Positions 23,335 through 33,160 of a DNA stretch of 64,000 nucleotides are shown one piece after another. The DNA comes from an uncultured Roseiflexus sp. (lineage in GTDB: Bacteria; Chloroflexota; Chloroflexia; Chloroflexales; Roseiflexaceae): positions 1 to 64,000 of the forward strand of contig CALGYB010000039.1 in NCBI GenBank assembly GCA_937935075.1, given 5' to 3'. A program made the translations under genes and the position numbers. The stretch's first letter is position 1. Each line of letters opens with the position of its first letter. The notes under the pieces were generated by a model that had not been told where the DNA came from, ran no database searches, and worked only from the letters and a program-made list of their open reading frames with translations.

Positions 23335-26037
23335 ATGCGCGGACTTGTATCGGCTTTCCGCTCACAGATCCGATACAAAATCATCTTTCCCTACCTGGCG
23401 CTGACCCTGGTCGTGATGATGGCAGGCGCAGCGATTGCAGTTGGGCTGGTGGCGGCTTCGTGGGAAGAACGACTTCAGAACCAGCTCGCGCAGGTGGCGC
23501 GCAACTCGACGGATGCGCTCGTGCGGCGTGAACGCAACCATCTGGAGTTTCTGCGCCAAATAGTGTTTGCGCCCGCGAACAACGATATTCCCGCAGTGGC
23601 GGATGCGTTCGCCAGCGGCGACGACACACAGGTGATGCGTGCGCTCGATCCGTACTATCGGTTTGGCGTTGGCAGCGTCAATCTGGATTTTGATCGGATG
23701 GTCGCGTTTGACCGCGACGGCAAAACGCTGGTTGACTGGCTGCGGGTCTCTGAGAATCCTGCCGATCCTCCGCAGCGCATTATGACGACCGACCTTTCCC
23801 AACTGGATTTTGTCCAGCTCATTATTTCGGGCCAAACCATCGACGGCAACGATAAGTTCTCTAACCTGATCTATTTTGCGCCCGACGTGCAACCCTATTT
23901 TTATACCGTGGCGCCGGTGCGCAAAGGCGATCAGGTGGTCGGCGGCATCTTAATTGCAGTCAAGTGTGATCGGCTGCTCCAGTCGCTCGAACGCAGCAGT
24001 CAGGCGGCGGTGACGACATTCTATGATCTGTCTGGTCGAGCCATCAGCACAACCCTGTTGCCGCGCGCTGAATTGAGCGCACTCGATATGCCGCCGCAGG
24101 TGGCGGAATCGCTGCTCAGCGGCAAGGCGCAGTCGATTTTCACGGTTGAGTTGCGTCAGCGTGGGTATCAGCTGGCATACAGCCCGCTGGTCATTGCTGG
24201 CGCCCAGGTGGGGTACTTCTCGGTTGGTCTGTCCCGCGATTTCCAGGTGCAGCAGCTATCCCTCAGCCGGAATGTGGTCATTGCCATTGCCATGGTGCTG
24301 GCAGCCGGATCGGTGATTCTGGGGTACCAGATTGCCCGACGCATCACACGTCCGTTGTCGGATCTGGTGGCGACGGCTGAGGCGGTGACCGGCGGTGACC
24401 TCGAAGCGCGCTCGACGGTGATGTCGCCCGATGAGTTCGGTCGTCTGGCGCTGGCGTTTAACCAGATGACCGAGCACCTGGCGCGGTTGTACCGCACAAG
24501 TCGCGATCTCAATCAGGCGATTGAGGTGACGCCGGTGCTGAAAGTGGCGGAACGCGCGGTGCGTTCGTTGCTTCCTGCCGCCGACGTGCTGGCATTGATC
24601 GCTGAGGACGATGCGCTGAGATATCATATTGATGAAGACCTGCCGAACATCGTTCGCAGCCTGCGACACGTGCGAGTGCCGCTGAGCGACCCGCTGGTGC
24701 GCGAGATCGTCGAAGCACAGCGCGTCATGCTGTTCTCTCCTGCTGAAGAGCCGCGTCTGATATCGTTCGGTCTTGAACAGGTCGCCGGGTATCAGAGCCT
24801 GCTGGTATCGCCGCTGGTGGTGCAGGGGGAACCGGTAGGCCTGTTGATTCTGGCGCATCGCGAACCCGACGCATTCGAGGGTAGCATTTTGCCTTCACTG
24901 ATCGCAATTGCGAATATGACGACCAGCGTGCTCTATAATGCCGTGCTCTTTGATCGGGTTCAGAGCGAGGCGTTGCGACGACGCGCGATCCTTGAGTCGA
25001 TTGCTGATGGGGTCGTTGTTCTCGATCGTCAACGGTATATTGTGATCGCCAATCGTGCAGCGGAGCAGATGCTGGGTCTGCACGACTGGCAACTTGTGCG
25101 GCATTCGTTCGGTGAAATCCCGCTGAAGCAGGTTGATGTGCGCCACGAGGTGTTCAGCGACAATGGCGTGGGGCATTATCGTGAGCATTTCCGTCTCGGT
25201 GATCGCGTGTTGCGCCTGAGCAGCGCTCCGGTTGTCACCGGCGAAGGTGCGCAAATTGGTGAAGTGGTGGTGTTGCACGATATTTCGGCTGAAGCGGCTG
25301 TAGACCGGGCGAAAACCGACTTTATCGCTACTATTTCGCATGAACTGCGTTCGCCGCTGACGGTGATCTATGGCTATATCGATCTGTTGCTGCGCGGCCT
25401 GGTCGGTGAATTGAGCAGCGATCAGCGCGATCTGCTCGAAGCGGTTCGTACTCGTGTTGAGTTGATGAATAATATTGTCAGGAATGTCGTCCTGGTTGCC
25501 AGTATTGAAGCTGATACGCTTCAGACCGATCTCGCCGCTCAGGATGTGCGACGCATCATTGATGAAGTGGTCGCGCCGATGCGCAAAGCATTCGAACGCA
25601 AAGGGTTGACATTGACGGTGAATACGCCCGAGGATCTGCCGTTGGTGCGCGCAGACCGTGAACAACTGTTGATTATGCTTGGGCAGGTGATCGATAATGC
25701 GCGCCGGTATACTCAGCAGGGCGAAGTGGTGATTACAGCGCATCGGCGCGATGATGATATGGTGCAGATTGATGTGACAGACACCGGCCCCGGTATTCCC
25801 GCCGATCATATGCAACGCCTCTTCACGCGTTTCTTCCGGGTCGAAGGCAATAATTCACCCGAGCGCGGCAGTGGTCTTGGTCTGGTGATCACGCGACAGC
25901 TGGTTGAGCGCCACGGCGGAAGAGTCTGGGCGCACAGCGACGTTGGGCGTGGCAGTACATTCAGCATCGCACTCCCTATCGCCCATGAGTACACAGACGC
26001 CATCTCCAACCCCCGCGCGACGCAGGCGACAGCCTGA
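23335..26037 (+). CDS. Membrane sensor histidine kinase with HAMP, GAF-like and PAS domains
   Basis: A 900-aa kinase. A first membrane helix (about 18-42) and a second (about 315-335) enclose an outer sensory domain of about 270 residues with a Cache-like pattern. HAMP follows (ARRITRPLSDLVATAEAVTGGD), then a GAF-like region, a PAS domain (ESIADGVVVLDRQRYIVIAN), HisKA with H669 in TISHELRSPL, and HATPase_c with DTGPGIP and GSGLGLVITRQLV. The ATG at 23335 is preferred because the upstream 31 codons include the promoter. Its last 53 bp overlap the next gene. It has no neighbouring response regulator. Confidence 0.9.
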   Translation: MRGLVSAFRSQIRYKIIFPYLALTLVVMMAGAAIAVGLVAASWEERLQNQLAQVARNSTDALVRRERNHLEFLRQIVFAPANNDIPAVADAFASGDDTQVMRALDPYYRFGVGSVNLDFDRMVAFDRDGKTLVDWLRVSENPADPPQRIMTTDLSQLDFVQLIISGQTIDGNDKFSNLIYFAPDVQPYFYTVAPVRKGDQVVGGILIAVKCDRLLQSLERSSQAAVTTFYDLSGRAISTTLLPRAELSALDMPPQVAESLLSGKAQSIFTVELRQRGYQLAYSPLVIAGAQVGYFSVGLSRDFQVQQLSLSRNVVIAIAMVLAAGSVILGYQIARRITRPLSDLVATAEAVTGGDLEARSTVMSPDEFGRLALAFNQMTEHLARLYRTSRDLNQAIEVTPVLKVAERAVRSLLPAADVLALIAEDDALRYHIDEDLPNIVRSLRHVRVPLSDPLVREIVEAQRVMLFSPAEEPRLISFGLEQVAGYQSLLVSPLVVQGEPVGLLILAHREPDAFEGSILPSLIAIANMTTSVLYNAVLFDRVQSEALRRRAILESIADGVVVLDRQRYIVIANRAAEQMLGLHDWQLVRHSFGEIPLKQVDVRHEVFSDNGVGHYREHFRLGDRVLRLSSAPVVTGEGAQIGEVVVLHDISAEAAVDRAKTDFIATISHELRSPLTVIYGYIDLLLRGLVGELSSDQRDLLEAVRTRVELMNNIVRNVVLVASIEADTLQTDLAAQDVRRIIDEVVAPMRKAFERKGLTLTVNTPEDLPLVRADREQLLIMLGQVIDNARRYTQQGEVVITAHRRDDDMVQIDVTDTGPGIPADHMQRLFTRFFRVEGNNSPERGSGLGLVITRQLVERHGGRVWAHSDVGRGSTFSIALPIAHEYTDAISNPRATQATA

Positions 26038-27412
26038 ACCACTGCGCTGGATTGTTGCCTCGGCTTTGCTGCTGGCGCTGCTTTCGATTTGCTGCGTCGC
26101 CGAAGTTGTCGTGCGCGTCCTCGTCCCCCGCAACCTGGCAACGGCATTGAACCTGCTCTCGAAAGATCGCGCCGACTATAGCCCCTGGTTGACGCCGCTC
26201 GACATTCCTGCCATTCCGCCTGAAGCCGCTGCCGCAGAGGCCGCTGAGCGCGCAACGGCGACCAGTATCGCAGCACGGGGGACGCCAACACCGATCATCG
26301 TCGGAAGCGTTCCGACTGCCCCGGTGCCGGTGGTGCCGCCAGCACTCGATGCGCCCACTCCAACCCCCGGCGATGTGCTCATCGGTGAGCCGCCAACCGT
26401 CACGCCACGGCCGGTTGGCATTATTCCCACCAGTACGCCGGTCGTTGCGACCTTCGAGCCGGTCACGAATACGCCGACCGCACCGCCGCTGAATCAACCG
26501 ACGGCAACCAATACTCAGGTCGTCCAACCAACCGATACGCCGCGCGCCGAGCAGCAACCGACGGCAACATCGATTCCACAGCCAACCAGTACGGTGCAGC
26601 CGACCGGTACGTCGCAACCAACCAGTACGCCGCGTCCGCCGACGTTGCCGCCAACTGCGACGTTCTCGCCGGTCGTTCCTACTGAGACGCCAACGCCGGT
26701 TCCGACGGATACGCCGACGCCACAACCGACCAATACGCCGGTTCCACCGACGCCGGTTCCACCGACGCCGGTTCCACCGACGCCGGTTCCACCGACGCTG
26801 CCGCCAACGCCGACGTTCACGCCGACGCCGACGTTCACGCCGACGCCAACGCCGACGTTCACGCCGACGCCGACGTTCACGCCGACGCCAACGCCGACGT
26901 TCACGCCGACGCCGACTGAGACGCCGACGCCGACGTTCACGCCGACGCCGACTGAGACGCCGACGCCGACGCCGACTGAGACGCCAATTCCTGGCGCCAG
27001 CGTTCAGGTGACGAAGAGCGCATCCAGTACCTCGGTTCAGGTTGGTCAGGCGGTTACCTGGACGATCGAGGTGCTCAATACCGGCGCGACAAATGTGACA
27101 GTCACCCAGATAGAAGATACATTCGAGACAGGTAATGCGCTCGACCCGCCCCGATTTAGTATTGGCTCGTGCAGCAGTCCGCAGGGAGGTTCCTGCACCA
27201 TCGGGCCATTTTCGACCGCAGCAACGTGGACAGGGAGCGTTGTTCTGACGCCAGGGCAAAGTATGCAACTTCAGATAGGCGGCACGTTTGTAAGTCAGCC
27301 TCCGCCCGGCAGCGATGCGCGGTGCAACATTCGTTGGGATGTGACTGTCTCGGAGATCGGTACGATTACTTCAAGCACGCCTGCGCTATGTGTGACGGTT
27401 TTACCGCCGTAG
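25985..27412 (+). CDS. Membrane-anchored Thr/Pro-rich protein with DUF11-like C-terminal domain
   Basis: A 475-aa protein of unknown role. One membrane helix (about 17-40, WIVASALLLALLSICCV) is followed by about 290 residues dominated by TPTP, PTFTPTP and PTSTP units, like a stalk across the envelope. The last 140 residues (SVQVTKSASSTSVQVGQAVTWTIEVLN onward) resemble DUF11/CARDB beta domains of cell-surface proteins. The ATG at 25985 lies inside the kinase gene; no strong RBS is seen, so translation may depend on the kinase. The DNA of the stalk is a degenerate CCGACG(C/A)CGAC tract. Confidence 0.7.
   Translation: MSTQTPSPTPARRRRQPEPLRWIVASALLLALLSICCVAEVVVRVLVPRNLATALNLLSKDRADYSPWLTPLDIPAIPPEAAAAEAAERATATSIAARGTPTPIIVGSVPTAPVPVVPPALDAPTPTPGDVLIGEPPTVTPRPVGIIPTSTPVVATFEPVTNTPTAPPLNQPTATNTQVVQPTDTPRAEQQPTATSIPQPTSTVQPTGTSQPTSTPRPPTLPPTATFSPVVPTETPTPVPTDTPTPQPTNTPVPPTPVPPTPVPPTPVPPTLPPTPTFTPTPTFTPTPTPTFTPTPTFTPTPTPTFTPTPTETPTPTFTPTPTETPTPTPTETPIPGASVQVTKSASSTSVQVGQAVTWTIEVLNTGATNVTVTQIEDTFETGNALDPPRFSIGSCSSPQGGSCTIGPFSTAATWTGSVVLTPGQSMQLQIGGTFVSQPPPGSDARCNIRWDVTVSEIGTITSSTPALCVTVLPP
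26690..26995 (+). repeat. Degenerate tandem tract encoding the TPTP stalk
   Basis: The tract repeats CCGACGCCGAC, GTTCACG and GAGACG blocks, encoding TPTPTFTPTP, VPPTPVPPTP and TPTETPTP runs. Such tracts expand and contract easily, so stalk length may vary between strains. Confidence 0.8.
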
Positions 27413-27840
27413 GCACAGATGATCGTCATCTGAAGGGATGCTGGCGCTGCGATGTTGCCCGCAGTCCCTCTTCTGCCCGCCGCCCCCTTGTCCCCGTATG
27501 GGAGAAGGGGGCGGTTGGGTGTCCTCATATGCCTGAGCGAGTGATGTCGAACCCGGACGCGGGCGGGACGCCCGCGCTCGCAGATGACGCTCGCGCTTCT
27601 GGAGAGAATGCCCACGACTTCTGATGCGGGCGGGACGCCCGCGCTCCCAGGGGTGATCGATGGATGCGGGCGGGGATGCCCGCGCTCCTGGATGGAGCGC
27701 CCACGAACTGTAATGCGGTAAGCGCCCCCTTCTCCCCTTGTGGGAGAAGGGGGGTGGGGGGATGAGGGGAAAACGGAACACGCACCAGAAACCTGCCCGG
27801 CGACAGCGATTGCTGCTTGCCGATGTCATCACCCGGAAGA
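27413..27840. other. Intergenic region with GC-hairpin repeats
   Basis: No gene is supported. It lies between two convergent genes. It holds GCGGGCGGGACGCCCGCGCTC (27559-27579), again at 27626-27646 and with one inserted base at 27666-27687. It also carries two CCCCTTCTCCC/GGGAGAAGGGG-like hairpins near 27480-27515 and 27725-27755. Confidence 0.7.
27559..27687. repeat. Three copies of a 21-bp GC hairpin
   Basis: Each copy contains GCGGGC-GGGA-CGCCCGC-GCTC and folds on GCGGGCG / CGCCCGC. Start-to-start distances are 67 and 40 bp. The intervals are not equal and share little sequence, so this is not a CRISPR array. Confidence 0.75.
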
Positions 27841-30800
27841 TCAAGGCGTCACAACGATTGGCAGGTAGACCCGAGACGCTTCAGGCGGCACGGTCCCGAC
27901 CAGACGGTTGCTGTGCAACGTCACGATCTCGGTCTGCGCGTTGGCAGCGTTGTGATGATAGAGCAAGAGCACGTCCTGCGTGCGGCGCAACGTCAGCGCG
28001 TCCTGATTGACGCTGCCGGTGATCTGCGCGCCATCAACCCCGAAGAAAAAGGGTGTTGGCAGTCCAGCCCGGACTACGCCAGTGTCGGGCAGGGTGTTGA
28101 GCGGCGCGACTGCCGGTGAGCGAAGATCGTAGGCAATCACGCCGCTGGCGGGTGCACGGTCGATCCGCTCGGTGAATCCGCCCGCGTCGCGCGCATATGT
28201 TTCGACATAATAATTGAACGTCGGCGCGTCTGGCATGAGACCAAGGAACCCTGCCGTGGTCGCTAATGCCATCACCGACGTATCGAACGGCGCGCTGTCG
28301 AGAAACGGCGCCAGCGATGGCGGCGGAATAAAGTTCCAGTCGGTCAGGCGCAGCACGGTCAATGAGCCGTCCGGCTGAATTCGATACAGAATAGCGCGGA
28401 ACACATCGTTAGGGCGGGTGAACCCCTCTGCGCCGCTCACGGGAAGCACGGCGCCAAGACTCGTATTGACCAGCACGAACTCGGGGATGTCGTCTGGCGG
28501 TCCTGATCCGCCAGGACCGGTCGTGCTGATGTAGACGCGATACTGCACCTCATTCGGCGTTGCCCAGGCGGCATACCCTGCCAGACCGAAGAAGATGACG
28601 GTGTTGCTGCCCTCCCAACCACGCGCCGGGTAGCTGCTGGTCACACCGACATAGCGAATATCGGCGGGACGCAGGTTGGGCGCCAATCCCGCGATTTCCG
28701 GGCTACGCCCTTGAGGATCGAGTTCGTAGGCGCTCACCAGCGGCGTTTGCGAGCCACGCGGCGACGAGAGTTGATTGCGTGCGCCACTGTTGCGCAGCGC
28801 GATGCTGAACGTGGTTGCACCAGGTGGAATTGCCGCCTCCGGTTGTATCGCTGAGATCTCTGAAGCGGATTTTGGAATGATCTGGAACGGAACGCGGGTG
28901 GTCTGTTCATTGATCAACCGTCCGCGACCGGTAAAGCCACGCAGCGACCACGACGCATTGCTGCCGCCGATCACCAGGATCACTTCGCCGGAACCGGCAA
29001 CAAACTCTCTGCTGGCAGCCGACGACGACGTGGATGGCGAACTGCCGGCGCGGAGGAAGCGCACTTTGTGGTTGCCGGGGTTCGTCACGCTGAATGCGCT
29101 GACCGAGCCAACCGGAAGGTTGGCGACCAGCAACGCGCCGTCGAGATAGACATCAACCGCTGAACCGTCGCGGAGCGGATCGCCGTTGAACACGTGCAGC
29201 ATGACCCTGTCACGCGGTACGGATGGATCAGGGATGTTGTCGATCAGCGCCAGCTGCGGATTGCGCCACGAACCATAGACCACAACCGTATAGTCGCGCC
29301 CGTCGGTCACATCAAACTCGGCAGCGACCAGCGGCGGAGACGTCAGCGGCGCTCCGGGCTGAAATATGCGCACCAGCCGACGCCCCGGACTGAATGCGCG
29401 ATATCTGCCGGTTCGTCCAGGGCTGATCGATGGTTCGAGCACCCGGTCATCAATGACGACCGTAACCCGATCAAAGTCGCCGGCGTGCGCCGCGCGCAGC
29501 CGCGCGCCGAGCGTGCTGCGAATTTCGATGACGCCGCTCTGTTCTGCCATGTAGTATCGTTCAAAGACAGGCGGATCGCCCGTTTGACGCGGCGGCGTCG
29601 TTGCATCGCGCGTGAAATCGAGTGCTGCTGGATCGACGGATACGTTGACCGGCACATCCACGGTTTGACCCGGCAGCAACTCATATGGACCGGGCGACGC
29701 TTCGATTTGAACTCCTGGTTCATCGGCGGCGACGACCGGAGCAATGCGCAGGGTGCGCGTGTGACTGCCGGTGTTGAGAATACGCAACGTCCGCTGGACC
29801 TGCTGCGGCTGGCTGATCCACGGTGCGCCCAACGATAGAGCGACGGCGGAAGGATTGTCGGCATCAAACGCCAGCACGTCATAGGCAAACAACGTCGATA
29901 CATCGAGCCTGCCGGCGCCCGCGAGCGATGGCGGATACAGGTTGCCGGACGCATCACGGGTTGGGCGAGCCGCATTCATCAGCGCCGCCTTGATCTGCTC
30001 AGGCGTCCAGGAAGGATGGATCTGGCGCAGCAGCGCCGCTGCGCCTGCCACCTGCGGCGCAGCGATTGATGTGCCGCTGAGGGACTGGGCGCCGTTACCG
30101 GCGCCGGCAGCCGCCGAGCGCAGCGCCAACCCGGGCGCGACCAGATCGGGCTTGAGGATGCGAGCGCGCTGCGGACCGCGCGAAGTCAGCAGATCGAGGC
30201 TGTCGGGCGGCAGTGACGGATCGCGTCCGACATCGACTGACGCGCCGACTGTGATGGCTCGACCGGCGGATGCAGGCGAGTTGACGCTGTAAAACGTGTT
30301 GCCGGCATCGCCGGCTGCCGCCACAACCACGACGCCGGCTTCCACAGCCCGGTTGACTGCAACAACGTCGGGGTCGGTTTCGCCGCCGAATGGCGATCCC
30401 AGCGAAATGTTCAACACATCGACCAGGCGATCATCAGTGTTGCCGTCGCCGTTCGGATCGATGGCGTAGTCAATAGCGCGGGTGAGGAAGGTCGTCGTGC
30501 CGCGACAGCCAAAGATTTTCAGGGCGATAAGCGATGCGCCTGGGGCTGCGCCGGGCGCGACGATGAACTCCTCGAACGAGACGCTCCCGGAATAGAGTCC
30601 CCGATACGTCTTGCCTTCTGGATCGACGCCATAACCGGCGGCGATGCCTGCCACGTGGGTGCCATGCCCGCCGCTGATGCGTCGTGCGGCATCGGCGCCA
30701 TCTCCGGCGCAATCGAGCGGGTCGGGATCGGGAGCAGGAAGCGGCGATCCAAACCGACCTGATGCATCATATGAATCGCCGACAAAATCGTAGCCTGCAA

Positions 30801-31419
30801 TGACCTTTTCGGTTGGAAATGTACCAGGTTCGACAATTGTCGGATTATTGGTACGAAACGCCTCGGGCGTGCCTGGACCTCCAAATGTGGCATGGGTATA
30901 ATCAATGCCGCTGTCGATAATGCCAATGCGCACGCCGTTGCCGGTCATCTGACCTGTTGCGCTCCAGAACTGCGGTGCGCCGACGAATGAAATGGCGCGC
31001 GCAGTCGAGCGTTCTTTCGGGGTCATAATATGAATGCCGGCAACACCTGGCAGGTTGCGTAAGAGCGCCAGCCGGTCCGGCGTCGCCGCTACGGCGATGC
31101 CGCTGTAGGCAGTGCGCGTCTGAAAGAGCACGGGAATATTTGCCGCTTCCAGCAACCGTCGAATCTCTCCGGGATCGACTGTGACGCTTTGAGGCGCGGC
31201 GACGCTGTCTGGCGGGCGTTCCGCCGCACCCGCTAATTCGAGCATAATCGTCAGCGGTTGGCGAGGATCGACGTATCCGGGAGGGGCGATGATGCGTCCT
31301 GATGTGTCAGTTGTAAACGGAAAAGGATCTGCTTCATCAGCCCGAGAAGCGCTTGTGAAGAACACCGAAGACAGGACGATGCCCCATACGGCAAGCAGCA
31401 GCGTCAATCGTTGTCGCAT
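27841..31419 (-). CDS. Secreted subtilisin-like serine protease (S8)
   Basis: A 1192-aa exported protease. A signal peptide (about 1-26) and a propeptide-like part precede the catalytic domain. The triad is visible: D169 in IGIIDSGID, H252 in GGHGTHVAG and S451 in SLSGTSIAAP, with N374 (DAGNTFYS) as the oxyanion residue. The insert between His and Ser fits PA-type or lactocepin-like subtilases. About 650 residues after the domain are beta-rich, with no recognised anchor. It probably degrades extracellular protein or processes surface proteins. It is monocistronic, with TATGAT on the minus strand (31463-31468) as a possible -10. Confidence 0.9.
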   Translation of the reverse strand: MRQRLTLLLAVWGIVLSSVFFTSASRADEADPFPFTTDTSGRIIAPPGYVDPRQPLTIMLELAGAAERPPDSVAAPQSVTVDPGEIRRLLEAANIPVLFQTRTAYSGIAVAATPDRLALLRNLPGVAGIHIMTPKERSTARAISFVGAPQFWSATGQMTGNGVRIGIIDSGIDYTHATFGGPGTPEAFRTNNPTIVEPGTFPTEKVIAGYDFVGDSYDASGRFGSPLPAPDPDPLDCAGDGADAARRISGGHGTHVAGIAAGYGVDPEGKTYRGLYSGSVSFEEFIVAPGAAPGASLIALKIFGCRGTTTFLTRAIDYAIDPNGDGNTDDRLVDVLNISLGSPFGGETDPDVVAVNRAVEAGVVVVAAAGDAGNTFYSVNSPASAGRAITVGASVDVGRDPSLPPDSLDLLTSRGPQRARILKPDLVAPGLALRSAAAGAGNGAQSLSGTSIAAPQVAGAAALLRQIHPSWTPEQIKAALMNAARPTRDASGNLYPPSLAGAGRLDVSTLFAYDVLAFDADNPSAVALSLGAPWISQPQQVQRTLRILNTGSHTRTLRIAPVVAADEPGVQIEASPGPYELLPGQTVDVPVNVSVDPAALDFTRDATTPPRQTGDPPVFERYYMAEQSGVIEIRSTLGARLRAAHAGDFDRVTVVIDDRVLEPSISPGRTGRYRAFSPGRRLVRIFQPGAPLTSPPLVAAEFDVTDGRDYTVVVYGSWRNPQLALIDNIPDPSVPRDRVMLHVFNGDPLRDGSAVDVYLDGALLVANLPVGSVSAFSVTNPGNHKVRFLRAGSSPSTSSSAASREFVAGSGEVILVIGGSNASWSLRGFTGRGRLINEQTTRVPFQIIPKSASEISAIQPEAAIPPGATTFSIALRNSGARNQLSSPRGSQTPLVSAYELDPQGRSPEIAGLAPNLRPADIRYVGVTSSYPARGWEGSNTVIFFGLAGYAAWATPNEVQYRVYISTTGPGGSGPPDDIPEFVLVNTSLGAVLPVSGAEGFTRPNDVFRAILYRIQPDGSLTVLRLTDWNFIPPPSLAPFLDSAPFDTSVMALATTAGFLGLMPDAPTFNYYVETYARDAGGFTERIDRAPASGVIAYDLRSPAVAPLNTLPDTGVVRAGLPTPFFFGVDGAQITGSVNQDALTLRRTQDVLLLYHHNAANAQTEIVTLHSNRLVGTVPPEASRVYLPIVVTP

Positions 31420-31534
31420 ATTCTATCAGGGTCTCACTTCGGGATAACACTGCGTTTATCTTATCATACGATGCAACTTCGTAGAATGACGATTTATTCA
31501 CAGAGAATCGTCCCGAATCTTAGTAACTATTTCT

Positions 31535-32299
31535 TTACAGTAGCGGGCGCGCTCCGGCAAGTCCCCAGATAAGAAGGTACATAAGCGCGCCAATGCACAG
31601 GAATGTGCCATAGGAAATGTACTGTGGCACATCGCGTTTGCCGATGCGTCGCACTGCCACCAGCACCGCCGAAAATGCGCCGGCCAGAAGCATGCCGTAC
31701 AGGAGGGCGCCGGGCAGGTTCGTCAGTCCAAGTGCAGCGCCAATAAACATGCCCAGGTAGACGTCTCCCAATCCGAACGGTGCGCGGTGTGCGGGAAACA
31801 GAACGCGCGCCAGCAGGTAGAAAATGACAAATAAGACACCGGCGACGACCATGCCTGCCAGTGCGTTCAGCAGACTGTGGTGTGGAATGGCAAAAGCGAC
31901 GAGGACTGCCGCGAATGTGGCGCCAAGGGTCGGGAGGGTGTAGATCAGACGATGCTGCCAGTCGATAGCGCCGGTCACAATCAGTACCGCAGCCACGGTC
32001 GCGCCATAGACCATACTGATGCTCAGGCGATGCTGGAAGTAGAGTAGCGCGAGGGTTCCGGCGGTGATCAGATCAACGAGGGGATGGAGCACATCAAGGC
32101 GTTGACCGCAACAGCGGGCGCGCCCGCCCTGCACCAGCCATCCCAAGACCGGCAGGACCTGCCACCACGCCAGACGTTGACCGCAGCGCGTACAACGGGG
32201 CCAACCGCCAAATCCCTGCTCGCGCGGCAGACGAATGATGACCAGATTCAGCAGAGCGCCGAGCAGAAGCCCGGCCAGCGCAACCAGAACGACATCCAC
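31535..32299 (-). CDS. Prepilin peptidase (type IV leader peptidase, A24)
   Basis: A 254-aa polytopic membrane protein. It would cleave, and in PilD-type enzymes N-methylate, type IV pilin-like precursors at the inner membrane. The N-terminal cytoplasmic loop has the zinc-type cysteine pattern CTRCGQ...CCGQ. The two catalytic aspartates are in GAIDWQHRLIY and GLGDVYLG (the GxGD motif). It is the last gene of the coaBC operon, 9 bp after aroE. Pilus genes are not in the window; in a gliding filament it would serve motility or adhesion. Confidence 0.88.
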   Translation of the reverse strand: MDVVLVALAGLLLGALLNLVIIRLPREQGFGGWPRCTRCGQRLAWWQVLPVLGWLVQGGRARCCGQRLDVLHPLVDLITAGTLALLYFQHRLSISMVYGATVAAVLIVTGAIDWQHRLIYTLPTLGATFAAVLVAFAIPHHSLLNALAGMVVAGVLFVIFYLLARVLFPAHRAPFGLGDVYLGMFIGAALGLTNLPGALLYGMLLAGAFSAVLVAVRRIGKRDVPQYISYGTFLCIGALMYLLIWGLAGARPLL

Positions 32300-32308
32300 G
32301 CGATAACC

Positions 32309-33160
32309 CTATGCAGCCAGCGCACGAGCCTGGTCGAATGCAGCGAACATCACCTCAAGCGGCGCCGGCGCGCCGGTCCAGCGCTCGAATGACAACGCCG
32401 CCTGCCGCACCAGCATGCCGCGTCCATCGAGCGTTGCGGCGCCTGCCTGCGCCGCCTCACGCAGCAGGCGCGTCGGACGGTAGACCATGTCGAACACCAG
32501 CGCTGTCGCCGGGATGAGATGCCCCGGCAGCGGCGTTTCATCGGCGCGCCAGCCGACCGATGTGGCGTTGATGATGACATCTGTGGCACGGATCGCTTCG
32601 GGAACGTCCGGGTCGTCGGGCGCCAGTGCGCGCAGATACGGATCATCATCGCTGCTGGCGAGGACATCCGCCAGCAATTCCTCGGCGCGCTCCAGCGTTC
32701 GATTGATGATCGTCAGCGCAGCAACCTGCGCGGCAATCAGCGCGAATGCCGCAGCGCGAGCAGCGCCGCTCGCTCCCAGAATCACCACCCGTTTTCCTGC
32801 CGGATCGAAACCAGCATCTTCCCGTAGTGTCGCAATTGTGGCAGGCGCATCGGTGTTGGTTCCTTCGAGGCGCCCATCGGGAAGACGCACAATGGTATTG
32901 ACTGCGCCAATCTGCGCTGCCTGGGGATCGAGCCGATCAAGGAGCGACACGACGGTGATCTTGTGCGGTAATGTCACGTTTGCGCCCAGTATGTGCGGTG
33001 CGCGCAACGAGTCAATCCGCGCCGGCAATTCCGCACTGCGCGTTTGCCAGCGCTCATAGCGCGCTGCAATGCCAAGATGCTCAAACGCCGCGTTATGAAG
33101 AAAGGGCGACAGGCTGTGACTCACCGGATCGCCAATGACGCCGGCTAACGCGATGGACAT
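32309..33160 (-). CDS. aroE: Shikimate dehydrogenase
   Basis: A 283-aa enzyme that reduces 3-dehydroshikimate with NADPH in aromatic amino acid synthesis. Substrate motifs are HSLSPFLHNAAF, NVTLPHK (catalytic lysine) and NTDAPA; the cofactor loop is VILGASGAARAAAFAL, and GMLVRQAALSFERW lies near the end. The start at 33160 has GGGAG and overlaps the mltG end by 16 bp, which signals coupling. Length fits AroE. The longer in-frame extension reads mltG sequence. Confidence 0.93.
   Translation of the reverse strand: MSIALAGVIGDPVSHSLSPFLHNAAFEHLGIAARYERWQTRSAELPARIDSLRAPHILGANVTLPHKITVVSLLDRLDPQAAQIGAVNTIVRLPDGRLEGTNTDAPATIATLREDAGFDPAGKRVVILGASGAARAAAFALIAAQVAALTIINRTLERAEELLADVLASSDDDPYLRALAPDDPDVPEAIRATDVIINATSVGWRADETPLPGHLIPATALVFDMVYRPTRLLREAAQAGAATLDGRGMLVRQAALSFERWTGAPAPLEVMFAAFDQARALAA

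Noticed and set aside
24895-25815. Minus-strand open frame of 306 codons opposite the membrane kinase
   Set aside because: It is antisense to conserved PAS/HisKA coding sequence and has no RBS.
25976-27268. Long minus-strand open frame (430 codons) opposite the Thr/Pro-rich gene
   Set aside because: It encodes Arg-rich repeats that are the mere complement of the CCGACG tract, with no RBS or domain.
27559-27687. Three GCGGGCGGGACGCCCGC repeats as a CRISPR-like array
   Set aside because: The intervals differ in length (67 and 40 bp start to start), share no spacer-like regularity, and no cas genes are in the window.
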